Origin: Ceratopteris richardii
Taxonomy: Eukaryota; Streptophyta; Polypodiopsida; Polypodiales; Pteridaceae
DNA: 64,000 nucleotides
Direction: 5' to 3'
Assembly: GCA_020310875.1 (NCBI GenBank)
Contig: CM035423.1
Span: 144,704,337-144,768,336, forward strand
Under the pieces are notes generated by a model. The model saw only the letters and a list, made by a program, of their open reading frames with translations, did not search any database and was not told where the DNA came from. Shown here in pieces: positions 42,576-55,051 of the stretch. A program made the position numbers and the translations under genes. Each line of letters begins with the position of its first letter. The stretch's first letter is position 1.

Positions 42576-45171
42576 TCTGTATCACTCCATGCTCTTACTT
42601 GAAAATCTTCATCATACCTGTATAGCAATCCGTAATTAATTATACTCTTCACATAACTTAACACTCTCCTTGCATGATTGAGATGTGTATATGTGGTTGC
42701 ATGCATGAACTGAGATAAAACTCCAACTATATAGCACAAGTCAGGCCTTGTGAGTGTAGCATAGATCAATGATCCCACAATGCTCCTGTATAGTGTAAGG
42801 TCTTCTAGCTTCTTACCATCTTCCTTGCTTAACTTGACATTTGAATCCATAGGTTGAGCTATTGGTTTGCAATCTATCATATCAAACCTAAACAACACAT
42901 CTAGAATATACTTCTTTTGAGAGAGATAGATCATAGATCACCTCAATGTCAAGAAAGTACTTTAGCACACCTAAATCTGATATTTTGAGCTTTCTTCAAG
43001 CTTCTCTTTTATGGTCCTTATCCTTGCATCATCATCACCTGTCACAAGGAGATCATCTACATATATGCATATCAAACATATCTTGTCATTTGTTTTCTTC
43101 ATATACAAGGATGGATTTGCATAACTTGGAGATAAACCACATCTCTTCAAGAAGTCCACTAGCCTCTGATTCCAAGCCCTTGGGGCTTGCTTTAGGCCAT
43201 AAAAGGACTTCTTCAACCTGCAAACATAGGTAGGATGTTATGGATTGACATACCCTTGAGGTTGTTCCATGAACACCTCTTCTTGTAACTCACCATTCAA
43301 GAAAGCATTCTTTATGTCCATCTAGTAGATAGGCCACCTCCTTGCTGCACATAGGGCTATGAGAGCTCCAATGGTATCCTTGTTTTCCATAGGGCTAAAA
43401 CTGTCCTCATAATCCACCCATTGTTTTTGTGTGAAGCCTTTGGCTACTAGTCTAGCCTTGTAACTTGCCAAGCTACCATCTGCATTCCTCTTGGCCTTGT
43501 ACACCCACCTGATTTGGACCATCTTCATTCCTTCCTTCTTGGGTACTAGTTCTCAAGTGTTCTTTTCCTTAAGAGCTTTGAACTCTTCATACATAGCCTT
43601 CATCCACTCTGGTTTGGTCTTTGCCTCCTCATAAGAATTTAGCCCTTGATCTGCAATGACATTCATCATGTATGCATAGTGCTTTGCCATGAAAGAACCA
43701 TATGTATACCTTTGTGGGGTTGCCTTCTTCCTTGTAGACCTCCTCTCTTGAACTTTGGGATATTTCTTCTTGAGTCTATTGAGCTTTACATTAGGAGTAA
43801 TGACCTCCTCAAAATCTTCCTCTTCTGACTCCTCTTGAGCTTCCCTAGTGTCATAGTCTGTCTCTTGCAGCCTTCTATACTTTGAAGTAGGGGATGATCT
43901 TTCATAATCATAAGTGTAAGAGTGATCATGTGAGTGTACCTTAGATGTAGAAGCCTCTGGTCCACTGATTGTGATTGACTCTTAAGGTTGAATCTGCACG
44001 TCAAAGTTTGCATACTCCTCTTGGTCCTCTTCATCCAACTTTAGCTTGCCCTTGTCTCCATACCATGACCTTGAATCATCAAACACAACATCTCTTGACA
44101 CATATAGCTTCTTTGAGAGAGGGTTGTAGCACTTGTAGCCTTTTTTCTCATTTGAGTAGCCAATGAACACACATTTCTCACTCTTGGGCTCTAACTTTGT
44201 TCTCACTTCAATAGGAACATGAACAAAGCATACACATCCAAATACCTTGAGGTGCTTCATGGTTGGTTTCTTGCCATAATAGACTTTGTGTGGAGTCAAT
44301 TTGTGCACACCACCTATTGGAAACATGTTTATCAAGTAACAAGTGGTATTCACAACCTTAGCCCAATAAGAGAATGGTAACATACCTTCATTTATGAGAC
44401 ATCTAACTATCTCAACCAAATGCCTATTCTTCCTCTCTGTGAAACCATTTTGTTGAGGAGTGTACCTGCATGTAAAGTGCCTCTTTATGCTATTTTCCTA
44501 CAAGTACTTTGCGAATTCCTTGGAGAAATGCTCCCCCCCTCCATTTGACCTCGATGTCTTGATGTCTGCATCACATTCTTTCTCAACAAGGGACCTAAAC
44601 TTTTGAAAGCATGAAAACACTTCTGATTTTTCCTTGATAACATATAGCCATACCTTTCTTGAGTGGTCATCAATGAAAGTGACAAAGTACCTAGCTCCTC
44701 CCAGTGAAGCCTCTCTGCTAGGGCCCCATACATCTAAGTGTATAAGCTCCAAAATCTTAGAGGATCTGTACTCACTCTTTGGAAATGGTTTTCTTGCTTG
44801 CTTACCTAGCTAACAAGGATCACAAAACTCATGTAGACCTTGGCCTTCAAGATTTGGTAGTCCTTGCACTAAACCTGCTTTGCACATGCTTTTTAACTTG
44901 GGAATATCAGTATGTCCTATCCTCTTGTGTCAAAGATCAATCTCTACAATCCTTTCGTTAGGAATCATCACATAACATACCTTGTTGTGTGTAGGAGCAA
45001 AATCTAGTGTGAAGAATCTGCCTTCTTTTCTTCCCTTGGCAATGACCTTGCCTCCTTGGTTCACCATGCACCCTTTTGCATCAAATATAGCCTATATGCC
45101 TCTCACTACCATCTTTCCTACAGAGATAAGGTTCTTGGAAATAGATGGAACATGGAGAACACATACATACA

Positions 45172-45203
<32 letters not shown>

Positions 45204-45503
45204 CACATACATACATACATACATACATACATACAGCTCTCCTATTCCTTTCCTCCCAATCCTTCAACATCTTCAATTCTTGATTGGTGATATTTGGGAT
45301 CCACATCGGGCTTATCTTCATCTCCACACAACAGTCCATAAACCTTTGCTCATGAGGTAGCTCATGACTCTAAACCTCCATGGCTGATAGTTGTCTTTGT
45401 CAAGCAACTCCACCTTTTGACCTAGATCTGCCATAATGAATGGGAAATTAGGGTTACATAGAAATGTACCTTTTAGCATTGATGTCCAAGCTTTTGTGTC
45501 CAT
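42576..45503 (-). pseudogene. Second copia element: gag, integrase, RT, partial RNase H
   Basis: Minus-strand order from the right. Gag start with VELLDKDNYQPWRFRVMSYL (45503-45318). A gap occupied by a CATA microsatellite. Protease tail and pre-integrase (VLHVPSISKNLISVG, HKRIGHTDIPKLKS). Integrase with IHLDVWGPSREASLGG, TFIDDHSRK and TPQQNGFTERKNRHLVE (44752-43982). RT with ARLVAKGFTQKQWVDYED, MDIKNAFLNGELQEEVF, KSFYGLKQAPRAWNQRL and CIYVDDLLVTGDDD (43528-42971), then RSIVGSLIYATLTRPDL. RNase H breaks off at AWSDTDWH where LINE sequence begins. Scattered stops (for example near 43322, 43555 and 44497) make it inactive. The gag C-terminus and the protease DSG motif are missing. Confidence 0.92.
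45160..45234. repeat. (ACAT)n microsatellite inside the copia
   Basis: About 75 bp of ACAT with one atacacat break. It lies exactly between the gag fragment and the protease/pre-integrase fragment. Confidence 0.97.
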
Positions 45504-45531
45504 TTCCTAGAGTCTTCAAAGGATGTTTCCT

Positions 45532-45545
45532 GCTATGATACCAAG
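45532..45545 (-). other. Primer-binding site of the second copia
   Basis: CTTGGTATCATAGC on the minus strand abuts the LTR end at 45546. It differs by one base from the initiator-Met PBS. Confidence 0.85.
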
Positions 45546-46203
45546 TGATGGAATTTAATCCCTTAGATTTGCATGCTAGAAATTAAGTGAACCCAATACT
45601 TAGGTCCCTTCATCACCTTTTCTGCTACCCTATAGCAAAACTCTGATTCACCTGTGTTACACTAATCCAAATCACCTAATCTTTTAGGCACACTTATTAT
45701 GGTTCATAAGCTTTCCAAGAAGCTATAGAAGACCTTAAATGGATCTATTTAGGTCTATCAACAACTTTGTACAAATAGAATATGCAAAGATGTAGGATAT
45801 GTAGAAATTAGGTGTATAGAGATACAATTTCTAAGAGACTAGAGGGGGTGTGGGCTTGATAGCTCATCCTTGCTCCTCCTCTGTGCATGTAATTTGCTCC
45901 TCTATGTTTTTCCTAGCTTGGACTACTGTGTTTCAGCTCCTTGAACCTTGGATGACTCTCTCCTTGAGCCTCCTTGAGTATATGTCTCTTGATCTTCAAT
46001 GGCCTACAAGACTTCCATGCATTTGGTGTCTCTTCACATCCTTTTATAGCTTTTGGATGCTTTTCCGGACTTTTTCACCACCTTAGGACTGCCTTGCCTT
46101 AGCTTGAGACCACCCTAAGTGATTTTAGTCGTGACTTTTGTCCACATTAAGGTCTTTTGACCCCTTTATCCACCTAAAGCTTGAATAGTTCACATTTTCA
46201 ACA
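45546..46203 (-). repeat. 5' LTR of the second copia (about 658 bp)
   Basis: The inner end (minus-strand ...TTCCATCA) is fixed by the PBS. The outer end TGTTGAAAATG at 46203 is the first TG...CA solution and is less certain. It is homologous to 1-388 in opposite orientation. Confidence 0.8.
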
Positions 46204-46439
46204 CTATGGACATCTGCTTCCATTGTTGGCCAATATGTGCCTAATTTTGCAGAATCTGTAGGGTTCGATGTTTAGAGTGATGTTGTTACAGTGCACCTAC
46301 ATGTGCTAATTTGCAACCGCTTTGCATACTCACCTTCATCTACACAATAAGCCAATATGCCTTGATCTGTGTGCTTATACATGTTGCCTACCATTATGTG
46401 ATATATTTGAGACCTCGCCACTTCTTTATCTTTGGTTTT

Positions 46440-48060
46440 AGCATAGAATGTTTAGGTCAAAAGGTTAGAATAGGGCACGATCATATTGGCCCAGTTAGGA
46501 AATACTTCTAGGTTGAATAAATAATCATCAAGAAGTTCATTTGTTACTCCTTGTGGGGACTATCCTGAGGTTAATCTAGAAAGGTGATCCGCTCTAAGGT
46601 AGGATTTAACTTGCCTAACCACAAATTCAAAGTCATATTCCATTGGCAAGAGGAACCATCTTACTAATCAGCTAGTATTTTAAGGTTTATTCACCAAATA
46701 GAGTAATGCTTTTATTAAACTTATTGCAAGCAAAAAATGTCTGAACTTTTTAACTACATGCACCATGACTAATTCTTCTCTTTTGGTAGTGTAATTTTGT
46801 TCATCTGCATTCAATTGCCTACTTGCATAAGTTATTGGAAGATCAATGTAACCTTCACATGTAGGTTCTACTAGCACACACCCAATAGCATAATTGGAAG
46901 TATCCACGTACATGGAAAGGCTTACTCCAATCAAGTGTAGTCGAAATTGGTGTTGAACACAATCATCATTTAAGTTCATTTAAAGAGGTTGCACATTCGT
47001 TCGTCCACTCAAAATTAGTCAAAAGTTTGTATAGAGGCTTTGCAATGATTTCATACATGTGGATAAATCATCGATAGTAACCACAATGAGCCATGAAACC
47101 TTGTACTTCCTTGGTGTTCTTGGGTTTCGATACTCAGCAATGGCTTTAACTTTATCCTCATCTATCGAGATTCCATTCATTGACACTATGTGTCCTAGAA
47201 TCTTGCCTTGCCTAACCATGAACATGCACTTTTCACGGTTCAAGGAAACTTGATATTCTCTACACTTGTCAAAGATTTGTTTTAGCTCTAGGATGTGTCT
47301 GCCTCATGTTGGAATGAGCACAAAGATCATCAACATATACCTCTAGATTCTTCCATAAGAATTCTTTGAACACGTGGCACATTAACCTTTTAAATGTATC
47401 ACGGGCATTCGTAATCCCAAATGGCATCACCCTAAATGCAAAAATACCCCACCCTATGGAAAAAGCCATCTTATGTTGGTCTTCAGGGGCAATAACTACT
47501 TAATTCTAGCCTGATGAATACATCAAGGAAGTTGTAGACTTCCTTGCCTCTTAAACATTCCAATAAGTGTTCTGTGATTGGAAGTGGATAACTATCTCTA
47601 ATGGTGGCAGTGTTAAACTTCTTCAAGTTAATGCACACTCATAGTTTTTTGTTCTTTTTTGTCACTAGTACAATGGAGGATACCCACTCGGTATGCTCAA
47701 TTTCATAGATAAATCTAGCTTCTATCAAGCAATCTATCTCTTCTTTGATCTTGGCTGCATAATTGTCATCATATGTATATGGTTTCTGCTTCGTTGGCTC
47801 GGCATCTAAGGATATTGGTACTCTGTATGAACAAATATCTCATTCAGCTCCTTTCAAGTCTTTGTAGCTCCATGCAAACACATCTCTATACTCTCTTAAT
47901 AAAGCTATCAATTCTTTTTCTTCTTCTTCGATCAGGTTGTGTCCTATGTACATACATTGTTCTTCATCCTCTTCTATGGTCACAACAATTTTCTTACTTC
48001 TCTCTTTGTTGTGATAGGCTCCCATGAGTGGTTCCCTATTAGGCATCCTGATCATGACCT
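46440..48060 (-). pseudogene. Ty3/gypsy RT and RNase H relic
   Basis: Minus strand, right to left. Linker LLREYRDVFAWSYKDLKG (48055-47840). RT with TKKNKKL, LPITEHLLECLRGKEVYNFLD (about 47600), then AFRVMPFGITNARDTFKRLM and the catalytic LEVYVDDLCAHS (47469-47269), and GKILGHIVSMNGISIDEDKV (47243-47019). RNase H with YVDTSNYAIGCVLVEP, ITYASRQLNADEQNY and VKKFRHFLL (46979-46680), followed by RWFLLPMEYDFEFVV and ADHLSR to about 46560. Frames are interrupted but every motif is readable. Integrase is absent. It probably belongs with the protease reading at 48460-48880. Confidence 0.9.
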
Positions 48061-48459
48061 TTTGGTCTTCTATTTCATATTTCGTGAAGTTCTCAGGGAC
48101 TTCAAAGAGGGTTTCTCTTCCTCTACTGGCTTAGGGTTTGGTTTTTCTCTTTTATTTGTTTTGGTTACTATCTACGTTTCTTCTAGTTTTGATATTTCCT
48201 CTTCCTAAGTTCCAACTTTTATGAGATAGAGGTATTCTTCCTCTGAAGCACAGAAAGGCTCCATGGGGATAGACTCTTCATCGTCGTCACTATCTTTCTT
48301 AGGTTCACTCATATGGGGTTCACACTCTTCAATAATCGAATCATACATGATTGGTTCTATCGTGAATATTGAAATGGCATAGCCATCTTCATCACAGTGG
48401 GGGGTTCAATGTTCTTGATGCTCTATGGATGGGGTTCCATTGTATCGGCGGCACATCCC

Positions 48460-48880
48460 TATGAGAGTAATCCTTGAGATTGACCTTAGTGGTAACTCCT
48501 AAGTGTTGCAAGTACAAAGAATTGGTTCCCCAATCTTTTACTATCTGCAACTATCTCATGAATGGTCTACCTAAGATCATCTCATATGTGTGGGTCTTGC
48601 CGAATTCACATATGGTCAAAGTATGGTCAAACTCCACACCACAAGTGGTAAGAGTTATTCCTTCCAAAAATCCTAGAGGTTTCTCGATGTTTGTCATCTA
48701 CCATTTGCAATTTCATTCTTGTTGGTCTAAGTGCTAGCTTGCACCAATGCTTTCATAAGGAGGTGGTAGCAATTGCAACACCTTTACCTGATTCTAAAAT
48801 AGCTTATGTTGTGTAACCTTGGTAAGTGACATGGAGATAGATATTTCCTTCTTCTCTTTCACTCATGTCGCCTATCATAT
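48460..48880 (-). pseudogene. Gypsy aspartic protease relic
   Basis: The reading EEGNIYLHVTYQGYTT, stop, AILESGKGVAIATTSL gives the retropepsin region with the active-site Asp replaced by Glu and a following Lys. It continues RPTRMKLQMVDDKH, then KTHTYEMILGRPFMR and DWGTNSLYLQHLGVTTKVNL, typical of the C-terminal half. Inactive by substitution and stops. Confidence 0.78.
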
Positions 48881-48949
48881 CCAAGGGTGTCTCAAGTACT
48901 ATCTTATGTGATCCTACCTGGGAATGAGTTTTAGTGACTTCTAGCACTT

Positions 48950-49309
48950 GATTGGCTATGTGATTCCATAGTTCTAGTTTAATTTTGAGTAGCTCCATAA
49001 TGTATCTTTTGGAATGTTCAAGCATAGCATCTTGTGCCATTGGTATGAGACGTGCATATATTTGTGCATCAACAACTTTTAGGTCCTTGTATGTACAAGC
49101 AAAGATATCTTGATACTCTTGTAAGAGGTGTATGAGATTTTCCTCCTCAAAACTTGACAAGTCATTTTCTATCAAAGAGCATCTTTCTTCATTCTTTTCT
49201 ATTATTATGATCACTTTCCTTGTACCTTCTTTATTGTCATAAGTTTCACCCATTTTCTTCACATTTAGGCTTAGCAATGATTTTTCATTCCTCAACTCGA
49301 TATTTCTTG
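48950..49309 (-). pseudogene. Duplicated pre-RT linker fragment of a gypsy pol
   Basis: The reading KVIIIIEKNEERCSLIEND, EEENLIHLLQEYQDIFACTY and KDLKVVDAQIYARLIPM is a diverged second version of the pre-RT linker at 47840-48055. Here it lies upstream of the protease, where it does not belong. It fuses to the protease N-terminal region near 49020. This implies recombination or a partial duplication between two gypsy copies. Confidence 0.75.
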
Positions 49310-49523
49310 TGTTGGAGTTTGAGCTCTATAGAAGCACATGAATAGCACAAGGAAGAAGAAACTTGGAGAACAATAGAACATTGAATCTATTACCAAGTGA
49401 ATGCACAAAGAAAAGTGTCCATTAGGGTTATACAAGCCAATAGAAAAATCCCCTAAAGAGGAAAAAAATTGGTCTGGTGCTCCTAAGCATGTTCACACAC
49501 ATCAATACCAAAATATATCAACA
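49310..49523 (-). repeat. 3' LTR (214 bp) of the 231-bp-LTR copia family, copy A
   Basis: Plus-strand view tgttggagtttg...atatatcaaca. It matches 51208-51438 and the reverse complement of 15649-15880. A purine tract (minus strand CACTCCCAATGGAGATT) precedes it on the element's inner side. Confidence 0.88.
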
Positions 49524-50535
49524 AATCTCCATTGGGAGTGATGCGACGAACAAGAAGCTGACACTCAAGTATAAGAAAGTGCCAAGCTATGCGGAAAGAA
49601 ATCAATCCATAAAATGAAGTAAGCCCAAATCTTTGCAAAAAGCTTCAAACTTCTCCCTAGGCAAAGCCTTGGTGAAAAGTTTTGCAACATTATCATGTGT
49701 GGGCATGTAAGACAAATTTATCTCACTAGTAGAGAACCTATCCATGACTAATGATAGTGCACCTCAATGTTCTTTGTGCAAGCATGGAAAACAGGGTTCC
49801 TTACAAGTTCCAATGCACTTTGACTGCCAGTGAAGATTGTGGTAGAAGAAGATTGGCCAACACCCAAATTAGCCAAAAGGCATCTGAGCACCACACACTC
49901 AATAGTTGTTATGAAAGCTACCTTATACTCAGCCTTACAACTAGAAGTGGCCATGTTAGGATACTTCTTTCTCAACCAACATATGCATGAGCTACCAAGC
50001 ATGAAGCAAAAACCATCAGTGGACATAAAAGTGTCATAGCAACTAGCCTAGTATGAATCAAAAAAAGCATGTAAAGCTGGTGGTAATGATCCCCCCCTTG
50101 GGATAATACAATCCAAGTAGCCTAGTACCACTCAAATAGCAAAAGATCACTTAACTCCGTGCCAATTCTTCACATTGAGGAAATGCATAAACCTACTCAT
50201 TTGAGAGATAACAAATTGAATATCAAATAGAGTTATGCATAAGTAAATCAGACATCCAGTAGGCTCCTAATAGAGACCAACATCAAATGCATCTCCAACA
50301 TCATGAAGATTCAACCATAAACCTATTTCCAAGGAGTGGCAATAGGTTTGCAATCTTCAAGGACAACATATTGCAATAATGTGTCAATGTATTTTGTTTG
50401 AGACAAAGCTATTCTTCCATCAACTTGCATAAAATGAATATTCAAATAATGAAGCAAATGCCCCAAGTTGGACATCTCAAAAGAGGCATGCAAATCAATC
50501 TTTAATTCAGCAATATGCTTCCAGAGCTTGTTCCA
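49524..50535 (-). pseudogene. Copia RT end and RNase H relic, copy A
   Basis: Minus-strand readings: LWKHIAELKIDLHASFEMSN and ALSQTKYIDTLLQYVVLED (RT connection, about 50520-50360), then MSTDGFCFMLGSSCICWLRK, ATSSCKAEYKVAFI and VFHACTKNIEVHYH (RNase H, 50026-49748). The C-terminal stretch continues to the LTR. Sequence homologous to copia ends at about 50535. The rest of the element is absent. Confidence 0.85.
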
Positions 50536-51207
50536 TTGTGAAGAGATGTAAGAGATGTGTTGGTCTGGGGATGAAGATTTCTAAATGGTGCTCCTAGAAT
50601 CTTTTTGAAAAAATCTCCTCGTATTCTTGTTTATAGCAGATGAGCACGTATTTGATTCATGCATGCCACACATAAATAGTGTTGACCGACAGGGTTTTGC
50701 TCATATTATAGACTAGGTCAAAGTTGCCTTCATTAAAGCTTGGTACTACTATGTAAAAGGCTTTGATATTTCTGAACGTCTTGAAAATGAATTTTATGAA
50801 CTCAAATATTTTTCATGCACATTTTGGCTACAACATCAAGTGCATTCTTGAGCCTTGGGGTCTAATGTCATATAGTTGATATCATGTATGCGACCATAAG
50901 AGGCCCTCTCGATAGAGCGAAGTATGGATAGTTTATCCAATCTCAACATCCCTTGCTAGTGCTTACCTTGACAATGAATTCAGGACATGGGCTCTTGTGG
51001 GGTACTAGGGCATAAATTTCAATCTTGCATATCAAGCTCCTTTTCCACACGAGGAAAATTTTAGATGCACTAAAGTATTTACGTTAGTATGTTGATACAT
51101 AAAAATGGAAGATAAAGTTTTAAATGAACAAAAACATGTGCATTAACATATTGGTGCATAAAAGAGAAGCACATATCACACATGTGTGCACAAAGGGACA
51201 TAGATGT
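50536..51207. other. Sequence between two copia copies, nothing recognised
   Basis: No domain, repeat partner or LTR boundary seen. The last five bases (gatgt) form the left target duplication of the next element. Confidence 0.5.
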
Positions 51208-51438
51208 TGTTGGAGTTTGAGGTCTACGAAAGCACATGGACAACACAAGGAAGAAGAAGAAGCTTGGAGCACAATACACAATACTGAATGTATTACCAAA
51301 TAAATGTACAAAGATAAGTAACCCATTTGGGTTATAGATACATATACAAGCCAAGGGAAAAAACCTCTAAAAGAGGGAAAAAAGTGCCTCAGAAGTCCTA
51401 AGTGTGTTCACACACATCACTACCGCAATATATCAACA
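51208..51438 (-). repeat. 3' LTR (231 bp), copia copy B
   Basis: TG...CA ends (tgttggagtttgagg ... tatatcaaca in plus view), followed on the inner side by the polypurine tract AAGGGGGATT (minus strand, 51439-51448). Confidence 0.93.
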
Positions 51439-54400
51439 AATCCCCCTTGGGAATGACGCAATGAACAAGGAGTTGGCACTCATGTATAAGGAAGTGCCAA
51501 GCTATGTAAGCCCAAAGATTTGCAGAAAGCTTCAAACTTCTCCCTAGGTAGAGCCTTTGTGAAAAGGTCTGCAACATTCTCTTGTGTGGGCACATATGCC
51601 GAAATGATCTCTCTAGCAAAGAACCTCTCCCTGACATAATGATAGTGCACCTCAATGTGCTTAGTGCAAGCATGGAACATAGGGTTCCTTGCAATTGCCA
51701 ATGTGCTCTTACTGTTAGTAAGATGGTGGTGGTAGAAGACTAACCAACACCCAAATCATCCAAACGGCATCTAAGTCACACACACTCAACAGTCACTATC
51801 AAAGCTACACTATATTCAGCCTCACAACTAGAAGTGGCCACAATAGGTTGCTTCTTGCTCAACCAAGATATGCATGAGCGACCACCGATGAAGGAAAAAC
51901 CACTTGTGGACACCTGAGTCTCATAGAATGTATCTTTTCATACCAAGCATTTCATGCTTGCTTCAAACCATATAATTCTTTTATCAACCTGCACACTTTT
52001 TTTCATGCCCTTTCTGCAGAAAACCATGGGGCTGAAATACATGTACTTCTTCATGTAAAGAACCATTTAAAAATGTAGTTTTAATGTCCAACTGATGTAC
52101 ATTCCAACCATGATGAGATGCAAGTGTGCAAATGCTATGAACGATAGTCATTTGGTATGTTGGTGCAAAGGTCTCATCAAAATCAATGCCTCTTTTTTTA
52201 GCATAACCTTTTGCAACAAGCCTAGCCTTATACTTGTCAACTGTTCCATCCGCCTTACATTTCAGTTATACCCATTAAGTTCCAATGACCTTTTTGCTTG
52301 GAGGAAAATCACGTAAAGACCAAGTACCATTCTTCATAATAACATCATATTATGATTGCATGGTAGCCATCATATTTTCTCAATTTTGTGCTTCATCAAA
52401 AGAAATAGGCTCATTCTCATCACAAAGACTAGAGGCAGCCATAACATAGCAGTCTGATACAAAAGAAGTGCTATGAGAGCCTGAACAAGTACGATATGGC
52501 AGAGATGCATCTAATTTGCTATCTTGCAAAGTTTGCACTAGCCATTTAGGCATAGTTTTTGCCTTCTTTACATGAACCCTCTCATCAAGTGCATCATGTA
52601 AATCTGCATTAGAAATGGAATGATCTACATCATCATGTGAAACCTATAAAGGTTGAGGAATTGCCTCATTTGGACTAGCACTTGACTGTCCACCTATAAA
52701 AAGAGGAAGCAAAGTGTCATACACATCGTTGGAGCTAACTACTGTCTCCTTAGTACATGAAAGTAATGGTTGAATTGTATCTTCCAAAAAAAAAGCATCA
52801 CAACTAACCAAAATGTGTTTAATCTGTGGATGATACAAATGATAACCTTTGCTTTTAAAACTATACCCAACAAAAATACATTTTATTTCTTTATCATCCA
52901 ATTTTTTGCATTGTTATTTAGGCACTAATGCATATGCTAGACAACCAAAGACACATAGATGAGAAATAGATGACTTGCGATCATGCCAAGCCTCATATGG
53001 AGTGATAGATTGCAATGCTTTGGTGGACACTTGTTAAGTACATATGATGCACACATAATAGCCTCAAGCTAGAAGCTATGTGGTAAAGCTTGACTTTTGA
53101 CCATACACCTCTCCATCTCCATGAGATACATGTTCTATCTTTGAGCAACTCCATTCTATTGAGGTGTATATGGCATTGTACAATGATGTTTTATTCCAAG
53201 TTCAGCAAAAATGCATTAAAGTCAGAAGACATGCATTCCCCCCCTCCCCTAGTGAGAATGAGGGTGCCTATTTCACATGCTGATAGATTTTTAGCCAATA
53301 CCAGAAATTGTTTGAAGCACATAAACACTTCATACTTTTCATTCATTGGATACACCCATGCATGCCTGGAAAAATCATCAATAAAAGTCATGAAGTAAAG
53401 GCATTTCCCAGAATAGGGTGTCTACATAAGACCATAGACATTTGTGAACAAGTTGCAATTTCTAAGTAGCTCATCTTTTGGGAAGGAGGAGTGCTACATT
53501 TTTCCCAAAATACAGCCTTCACAGACATGTTTACAGTGCCTCAAGTTTCGGTAGACAGGGACACCGTTTGATTTTTGCAAGCATAGCAAACTAGCATAAT
53601 TTAGATGAACAAAGCATGCATGCCAAAGTTTTGCATCTGACATAGCCTAAGAATCTTGAACTACACATGTTGAATCATTCATAGATTTTGCATAATCTAT
53701 GAGCTTATATAGCCCATGACATAAAATGTCAAAAATGATATTAACATCACCATCATTTGATAGATCATGAACTGTACATCTACCATCAACAATTTTCACA
53801 ACCAATCCGATCTTGGTTAATGCTAAAACTGATATAGATTTTTCTTGATCCCTAGCACAAACAAAGCATCTAACAATGTGAAAGAACTACCATCAATAGA
53901 AGTTAGAATTATCTTACCAACTCCCATTACAAGATAAGAGGAGTTGCTAGCACATGTGATAGTATTCCCTATAGGGGAAGGCTGAAGTGAACTGAAGAAA
54001 TTGTGCTATGAGGTAATATGTTTGGTTGCCCAATTCTCAAAGTACCAAACATCTGAGCCTACTACAAGCATACACTATTCATGAGAAGATGGTTCATAAT
54101 TTCGAACAATAGTAAATGTCCATTCTTCATTCTGCACAAGATTATCATACTCTATTTTAGGTGTAGAGGCCTTTGCAACAACCATTCTAGCCTCTTTTTT
54201 TTCTTTGCCTCTTTTGCAGCCAATATTGGACAAATTTTTATGACATAATCCTTTCCTTTACAGTATTCTCAAAATAAATTTTGCTTTTCTATTTTCTTCT
54301 TGTCTTTGTCTTCTGTTTTTTACTATGCAGAATTAGCAGATTTTTGCTTACTAGTAGATGAGCTACATTTACCTTTGCCCTTTTGACTAACTAAGAAAGG

Positions 54401-54729
54401 TTGATCTGCTACATACATGATAGACCTATTTTGCCTAAATTGATCTTCCTCCTACAAAACAGAGATAAACTCCTCAAAGGTTAAGGCATTTGGATTGTCT
54501 TTCATCATCAACTAAAGAGTAGAAGCAAAACTCTGATATGAATCTCGAAGACCATTCAAAACAGTCTGTGCAAGTAAACAGTTTGTGCAAGTGAACTGTC
54601 TCGCAAGAATTCATCAATAAAAATCAACTCTTCCTTCAAATCTTTGATCTTTGTCAAAAAACTATCCATAGAACCTCCTTCATTCATATGCTCACTCTCC
54701 AACTATTTTAAAGAGGTAAGCAACACTAA
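51439..54729 (-). pseudogene. Copia copy B internal region: gag to RNase H with an RT deletion
   Basis: Minus strand from the right. Gag part with NPNALTFEEFISVL, a Lys/Glu-rich stretch and KEARMVVAKASTPKIEY (54500-54100). Protease remnant. Pre-integrase (LWHACFVHLNYASLLCLQKS, about 53600). Integrase with MTFIDDFSRHAWVYPMNE (53391) and CIFVGYSFKSKGYHLYHPQ (52880). RT N-terminus with ARLVAKGYAKKRGIDFDET and QLDIKTTFLNGSLHEEVHVF (about 52230-52040). The RT core with YVDD is absent; the reading jumps near 51950 straight to RNase H (SWLSKKQPIVATSSCEAEY), ending with FHACTKHIEVHYHYVRERFF and CKSLGLHSLALPY. Many stops. Confidence 0.88.
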
Positions 54730-54916
54730 TGTACAAGGGTAATGTTACATTCTTTAGGGATCATGCATCTAGAGGACTCCTCTAGAGCAATTACAAAGCT
54801 TCTTGAGATTTTACAAGGGATTTTAGGAAAAGAAAATGGTCCATTTATAGAAAATTTTGGGGCCTACTTTTCTTTACTTCTTTCTACTGCTTCCTTTTCT
54901 TCAGTCCTCTGCAACA
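54730..54916 (-). repeat. 3' LTR (187 bp) of the nested element
   Basis: About 93% identical by eye to 60640-60826. The two share the block from gatcatgcatctagaggact to attttggggcctactttt. Ends on the minus strand are TGTTGCAG...CTTGTACA. Confidence 0.92.
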
Positions 54917-54930
54917 CTCTCCCCCTCTAG
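54917..54930 (-). other. Polypurine tract of the nested element
   Basis: Minus strand CTAGAGGGGGAGAG immediately before the 3' LTR. Confidence 0.8.
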
Positions 54931-55051
54931 TCTTTGTCATCCCTCGATAAGGTTCTGTGAGTTTTCTTGACATGCAACAAGTGATAGAACCTGGCATAAA
55001 TAGTCTTTTGTTGTGCTTCTTCCTTTGGATGTATAAAATTTTTTCCTACCT

